From positions 62,001 through 126,000 of the forward strand of contig CAYXVF010000002.1 of NCBI GenBank assembly GCA_964468125.1: a stretch of DNA of 64,000 nucleotides. The letters run 5' to 3'. A program made the position numbers and the translations under genes. The stretch is from CAYXVF01 sp964468125 (GTDB taxonomy: Bacteria > Myxococcota > XYA12-FULL-58-9 > CAYXVF01). The notes below the pieces were generated by a model. It was not told where the DNA came from. It did no database searches and was given only the letters and a program-made list of their open reading frames with translations. Of this stretch, positions 60,101 to 64,000 are shown piece by piece; position 1 is the stretch's first letter, and each line of letters starts with the position of its first letter.

Positions 60101-60733
60101 TCAAATACGACGAAAGTGCATGCGATGGATCGGCTGCCTGTGCTTGTCGCCGTGGTGGATCTCCCTCTCGGTCGGGATCCCGGTCGTGCTCGCCGTCGCG
60201 AAGCCGCCGTTCGCGTCGAGATTCTCGAATGACTCGTGCGCGTCGACGAGAGCCAGAATCTCCTCGGCGACCGGCTGGTAGTCGCTCATCGCGTGGAGCT
60301 CACCGCCCACTTCCAACCGCGATGCGAGCACGTCGAGGAGCTCGTCCTGCACCACCCGCCGCTTGTGGTGGCGCTTTTTGAACCAGGGGTCCGGGAAATT
60401 GATCGACACGAAGGCGAGGGTGTTCGCCTCGAAGAGGGTGGCGAGGTGAAGATTGGCGTTGGCGACCAGGGCGTGGACGTTCCTCAGGTTCTCCTCCCGC
60501 GCATCTTCCAGCACCCGGTCGACGAGGTGGTCGCGGATCTCGAGGCCGACGACGTTCCACTCCGGATGGGCGCGGGCCAGCCGGAGCACGAAGAGGCCGC
60601 GGCCGAAGCCAATGTCCACGGCAAAGGGCGCGTCTCGCCCGAAAATCGCCCGCCAGTCGGGCTGCTCGAGCTCCCTCCGGACGGAGAACGGGTTGCCGTG
60701 AATGCGATGTCGGTGACCTTTTCGGCGGCTCAT
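60101..60733 (-). CDS. trmB: tRNA (guanine-N7-)-methyltransferase
   Basis: 210 residues. SAM-binding motif FAVDIGFGRGLFVLRLA and the family signature SINFPDPWFKKRHHKRRVV are complete. It methylates G46 of tRNAs. The start overlaps the epmA stop by 4 bases (ATGA), so they are translationally coupled. Confidence 0.97.
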   Translation of the reverse strand: MSRRKGHRHRIHGNPFSVRRELEQPDWRAIFGRDAPFAVDIGFGRGLFVLRLARAHPEWNVVGLEIRDHLVDRVLEDAREENLRNVHALVANANLHLATLFEANTLAFVSINFPDPWFKKRHHKRRVVQDELLDVLASRLEVGGELHAMSDYQPVAEEILALVDAHESFENLDANGGFATASTTGIPTEREIHHGDKHRQPIHRMHFRRI

Positions 60734-61710
60734 GTCTCGTCCCAGGGAAGAAACGCGGCGGCGTCGAGATCGTCGCCACCGATGAAGGCGAGCACCATGC
60801 GCTCGAAGCCGAGCGCGATCCCAGCGCTCGGTGGCAGCTGCGCGAGCGCGTCGAAAAAGCGCTCATCGATCGGATAGTCCGCTTGCCCCTGAGCCCTCCT
60901 CAAAGCACGGTCCGCGACGAAGCGTGCGCGTTGCTCGGCGGGATCGACGAGCTCACCGAAGCCGTTCGCGAGCTCCATGCCGCAGAGGTAGAGCTCGAAG
61001 CGCTCCGCCACCCGCGGGTCCGCCGCTGAGCTTTGGGCGAGCGACGCCAGGGGCGCGGGATAGTGGGTCAGAAAGACCGCTCGACCTTCGCCGGCCAGGG
61101 CCGGCTCGACCCGGTCGAGAAAGACTCGGTGGAACAGGTCGTTCCAGCTGTCATCGGGGGAAATCGCGAGTCCGAGGGCGCGTACGCGCTGGATGAGGGC
61201 GCCGTGGTCGAAGTGCTCGAGGATCGAAAAACCCGCGTGCGCCCGGAAGGCGTCGTCTACGGTGAGCTCCTCGAAGCTCAGGGCGATCTCTCGGCCTCGA
61301 AACCGCGGAAGCCGATCGACGCGCTCAGCGCAGGCGCGCAGGAGCCGTTGGCAATCGTCGACGAGCGCCCGCCAGTCGGCGTCGCGCCGGTACCACTCGA
61401 GAATGCGAAACTCCGGGCGATGGGTGGGCGAGTGGTCGCCATCGCGAAAGGCCGGAGCGAGCTGGTAGATGCGCTCAAAACCGCGGGCGAGGAGGCGCTT
61501 CATCGGTAGCTCGGGCGAGGTTTGCAAAAAACGTCGTTGGGCGCGGTCCTGGCGGTGCAGCGTGACCGCAGGGGCTTCGATGTAGGGCTCGGGAGCCGGG
61601 GCCGTGAGGGCGACAGGCGTATCGACCTCGAGAAAGCCCTCGCCGTCGAAGTGTGCACGCACTGCCTTCAGGAGGGCGACGCGCAGCTCCATGCGTTCCC
61701 GGTACTCCAC
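60730..61710 (-). CDS. epmA: EF-P lysine lysyltransferase (EpmA/GenX)
   Basis: 326 residues from GTG 61710, the size of a LysRS catalytic core without an anticodon-binding domain. Class II motifs: motif 1-like FLEVDTPVALTAPAPEPYI, motif 2 IYQLAPAFRDGDHSPTHRPEF, and motif 3-like GIALGFERMVLAF. It attaches beta-lysine to elongation factor P. No efp gene or epmB is in the window. An internal Met7 is an alternative start. Confidence 0.93.
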   Translation of the reverse strand: MEYRERMELRVALLKAVRAHFDGEGFLEVDTPVALTAPAPEPYIEAPAVTLHRQDRAQRRFLQTSPELPMKRLLARGFERIYQLAPAFRDGDHSPTHRPEFRILEWYRRDADWRALVDDCQRLLRACAERVDRLPRFRGREIALSFEELTVDDAFRAHAGFSILEHFDHGALIQRVRALGLAISPDDSWNDLFHRVFLDRVEPALAGEGRAVFLTHYPAPLASLAQSSAADPRVAERFELYLCGMELANGFGELVDPAEQRARFVADRALRRAQGQADYPIDERFFDALAQLPPSAGIALGFERMVLAFIGGDDLDAAAFLPWDET

Positions 61711-61799
61711 GCGCGCTTCCTTTCAAAAAGCGGCGAGGCAGCCAAGGTTTTACCTGCCCCGCTGGCTCAAAGGCCGCGCCTAGCGTTAAGCTAGAGCCC

Positions 61800-63296
61800 A
61801 TGTCCCTTCCGACCCATTTGCGCGAGTGGCGCGACACGATCGAGACGATTGCCCGCGAGTACGGCCTCGACTTCTTCGACATGGTTTTCGAGATGGTCGA
61901 CGTCGATCAGATGAACATGCTCGCGGCCTACGGTGGCTTCCCCACGCGCTACCCGCACTGGAAGTTCGGCATGGAGTACGGCCGGATGGCGAAGACCCAC
62001 GAGTACGGTCTGGGTCGGATCTACGAGCTCGTGATCAACAATGACCCCTGCTACGCCTACCTGATGGAGGCGAATATGGACGTGGACCAGAAGATCGTCA
62101 TGGCCCACGTCTATGGCCACTCAGATTTCTTCAAGAACAACTTCGCCTTCGCCCACACGAACCGAAAAATGGTCGACACGATGGCGAACCACGGCACGAA
62201 GGTTCGCCGCTACATGGATCGCTACGGCGTGGAGAAGGTAGAGAGCTTCATCGACCAGGTGCTCTGCGTTGAGAACCTGATCGACGTGCAGTCTCCCTAT
62301 ATCAAGCGCCGACCCGACACACGCGAAGAGGTCGACCCGGATGCGCCGCTCGAGGACGTGCCTCGCCTCAAAGTCGAGCGCTCCTACATGAACAAGTACA
62401 TCAACCCGGACGAATACATCGAAGAGCAGCGCAAGCGCATGGAAGAAGAACGTGAAGCGGAACGCCGCCGCTTCCCTGAGCGACCTGAGCGCGACGTTCT
62501 CCTCTTCATGCTCGAGCACGCGCCCCTCGAAAACTGGCAGCGCGACATTCTCGCGATGCTGCGCGAGGAGGCCTACTACTTCGCGCCCCAGGCTCAGACC
62601 AAGATCATGAATGAAGGCTGGGCCAGTTACTGGCACGCGAAGATCATGACCGAACGGGTGCTCGACGACACGGAGATCATCGATTTTGCGGACCGGCACT
62701 CGGGCGTGATGGGGGTGAGTCCCGGATCCTTGAATCCCTACAAGCTCGGGATCGAGCTCTTCCGCGACATCGAGGAGCGCTGGAACAAGGGCCGCTTTGG
62801 CAAAGACTACGAGGAGTGCGACGACCTCACCGCCCGGCGAATGTGGGACAAAGGCACGGGCCTCGGTCGGGAGAAGATCTTCGAGGTGCGTCGCCATTAC
62901 AACGACGTCACCTTCATCGACGAGTTCCTAACCCTCGAGTTCTGCAAGGAGCACAAGCTCTTCACATACGCCTACAACAAGAAATCTGGGGATTGGGAGA
63001 TCGAGGCCCGCGAGTTTCGGGCGATCAAAGACAAGCTCCTCACCTCGATCACGAACATGGGTCAGCCCTTCATCCAGGTGATCGACGGGAATTTTGAGAA
63101 TCGTGGTGAGCTGCTGCTCAAGCACAGCCACGAAGGTGTCGATCTACGTGACGACTACATGCGTGACACCCTGGTGAACCTGTGTGCGATGTGGACCCGG
63201 CCCGTGAACATTGTGACCCGGCGCGACGAGCGGCCGGTGATCGTCGGATTCGACGGCCAGGACTTCAGCGAACGGGAAATCGAGCCGTCGGTCTAG
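61800..63296 (+). CDS. SpoVR-family protein
   Basis: 498 residues from ATG 61800. Family landmarks: GLDFFDMVFEMVDVDQMN, AYGGFPTRYPHWKFGMEY, HVYGHSDFFKNNFAF, MLEHAPLENWQRDILAMLRE and NEGWASYWHAKIMTE. In E. coli and others SpoVR/YcgB is encoded with the kinase PrkA (YeaG) and YeaH; no such genes are in this window. In Bacillus SpoVR affects the spore cortex. Its role here could be in stress survival or sporulation, which cannot be told from sequence. Confidence 0.95.
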   Translation: MSLPTHLREWRDTIETIAREYGLDFFDMVFEMVDVDQMNMLAAYGGFPTRYPHWKFGMEYGRMAKTHEYGLGRIYELVINNDPCYAYLMEANMDVDQKIVMAHVYGHSDFFKNNFAFAHTNRKMVDTMANHGTKVRRYMDRYGVEKVESFIDQVLCVENLIDVQSPYIKRRPDTREEVDPDAPLEDVPRLKVERSYMNKYINPDEYIEEQRKRMEEEREAERRRFPERPERDVLLFMLEHAPLENWQRDILAMLREEAYYFAPQAQTKIMNEGWASYWHAKIMTERVLDDTEIIDFADRHSGVMGVSPGSLNPYKLGIELFRDIEERWNKGRFGKDYEECDDLTARRMWDKGTGLGREKIFEVRRHYNDVTFIDEFLTLEFCKEHKLFTYAYNKKSGDWEIEAREFRAIKDKLLTSITNMGQPFIQVIDGNFENRGELLLKHSHEGVDLRDDYMRDTLVNLCAMWTRPVNIVTRRDERPVIVGFDGQDFSEREIEPSV

Positions 63297-63334
63297 GCGT
63301 GACCCCGGTTCGTCGTATAGGGCGATGGTGGGGT

Positions 63335-63616
63335 ATGTCGGACACGGATGTAGTTGACGAGACGGTTCTGTGTTGGAACCGCGAGGCGGCTTGCCGTACC
63401 ATCGACGAGTCCGCGTTCGTGCTCCTGCACAGCCGGATGGTGAGCTTGAATAGCGTTGGGTCCTTCGTCTGGGAGAAGTTTGCGGAGGCCCAATCGGTAG
63501 CAGATGTGGTGAATGCCGTGGTCGCAGAGTTCGACGTAGATCACGACACCGCGCGGGCCGACGCCCTGACCTTTATACGCACGCTGGTGGAGAAGGAAAT
63601 GCTGGTCCGCGTCTGA
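63335..63616 (+). CDS. PqqD-family protein (RiPP recognition element-like)
   Basis: 93 residues from ATG 63335. The PqqD fold is visible: strand stretch ACRTIDESAFVLLHSRMVSLNSVGSF with the SLNxxGxxxWxxF signature (LNSVGSFVWEKF), then helices VADVVNAVVAEFDVDHDTARAD and FIRTLVEKEMLV. PqqD proteins hold precursor peptides for radical-SAM and other RiPP enzymes. No RiPP enzyme is visible here; the next gene encodes a lipoprotein and the partner may be to the right of the window. Confidence 0.88.
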   Translation: MSDTDVVDETVLCWNREAACRTIDESAFVLLHSRMVSLNSVGSFVWEKFAEAQSVADVVNAVVAEFDVDHDTARADALTFIRTLVEKEMLVRV

Positions 63617-63645
63617 AGCGCGGCCGGTCTTTCGAGGAGTTTGTG

Positions 63646-64000
63646 ATGTTGAGCGGGTGTTTCAGTTGGAAACGTCGAGGGCGAATCTTCGCGATCGGGA
63701 CTCTACTCGGTTCGATCGTCGGGTCGGGATGTGGCTGCGGGAAGAGTGACGGAAACGGAAACGTTCCGACCGTTGACGAGCTCAACGTCCAAATCATCGC
63801 CCCCGCGCCAGATGTCGAAACGATCACCTCCCAGGACGACATCAATCCGACCGACGGGATTCAGTACAACGTGATCGCAAACGTCGGCGCCGGCGGCAAC
63901 GGGCAAACCTTCGTGCTCACCAACAGCGAGCAGACCGACGGCAGCGGTGCGCCGCTCACGGTCTCGGCCGTCGCCTCCGGCGGGCAAGTGACCTTCAGCG
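63646..64000 (+). CDS. Secreted, probable lipoprotein, 3' end beyond the window
   Basis: ATG 63646 with GAGGAG upstream starts a frame still open at 64000 (118 codons). It has a basic N terminus, a hydrophobic segment (IFAIGTLLGSIVG) and Cys residues in SGCGCGKSD as candidate lipidation sites, though the lipobox is imperfect. The mature part starts a beta-rich domain (VDELNVQIIAPAPDVETI, GIQYNVIANV) suggestive of Ig-like modules as in other large lipoproteins of this window. Follows the PqqD-like gene by 29 bases. Confidence 0.75.
   Translation, partial: MLSGCFSWKRRGRIFAIGTLLGSIVGSGCGCGKSDGNGNVPTVDELNVQIIAPAPDVETITSQDDINPTDGIQYNVIANVGAGGNGQTFVLTNSEQTDGSGAPLTVSAVASGGQVTFS

Noticed and set aside
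1..64000. CRISPR arrays, insertion sequences, integrases or phage genes
   Set aside because: No spaced direct repeats, transposase or integrase motifs, or phage structural genes were found on either strand.

Overview
The window comes from a compact, high-GC bacterial chromosome that looks like a member of the Myxococcota (deltaproteobacterial lineage). The reasons are an MglB/MglA polarity pair with the exact MglA signature (GPGLCGKTT, TVPGQ), two proteins with the AgmX/PglI-type two-cysteine C-terminal domain, many secreted proteins and lipoproteins of unknown function, and very large tandem-repeat surface proteins. No rRNA, tRNA, CRISPR array, insertion sequence or prophage could be recognised. 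Genes are tightly packed: several neighbours overlap by 4-11 bases and convergent pairs touch or overlap at their stops.

Layout. 1-7.7 kb: accessory envelope genes (a truncated periplasmic binding-like protein, an outer-membrane barrel, a frameshifted lipoprotein, an orphan prepilin-like protein next to an 18-bp tandem repeat, a lipoprotein alpha/beta hydrolase, an OsmC protein) and a decayed Tat-exported class V aminotransferase. 7.7-15.6 kb: a very large P-type ATPase with a degenerate duplicated front half, a coiled-coil protein, and a two-gene unit of an APC amino-acid permease plus an aldo-keto reductase fused to a RidA domain. 15.7-27.7 kb: hydrolases (beta-lactamase-like, two amidohydrolases, an M20 peptidase), a gamma-glutamylcyclotransferase-like protein, a haem-binding cytochrome-like protein, an Fnr-type regulator with a cysteine cluster, a stand-alone cyclic-nucleotide-binding protein and small secreted proteins.

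27.8-46.4 kb is the most coherent part. It runs almost entirely on the + strand: an AgmX-tail membrane protein, dnaX-ebfC-recR, mglB-mglA, then a secreted coiled-coil protein, three large TPR/coiled-coil envelope proteins, a short secreted protein, a TolQ/ExbB-type channel, two TolR/ExbD-type partners, an FHA-TM-AgmX-tail protein, a coiled-coil cytoplasmic protein and a cyclic-nucleotide-binding protein. In Myxococcus the MglAB switch drives polarity of the Agl/Glt gliding machine, which is built from the same part types (AglRQS motor, GltG-like FHA/TM protein, TPR proteins). Here the switch and an envelope-spanning Tol-like motor lie side by side. This is my best candidate for an under-described system; one of its two TolR proteins has Asn where the proton-carrying Asp normally sits.

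46.3-53.5 kb: two giant repeat proteins, one with VCBS/FG-GAP repeats followed by nine Ig-like modules, one a lipoprotein with eight Ig-like modules. 53.5-64 kb: housekeeping genes (queF-hemC-hemL, rhomboid, epmA-trmB, spoVR), a zinc-ribbon/SH3/cysteine-rich membrane protein, a histone-H1-like basic protein, a PqqD-like protein and a truncated lipoprotein at the right edge.
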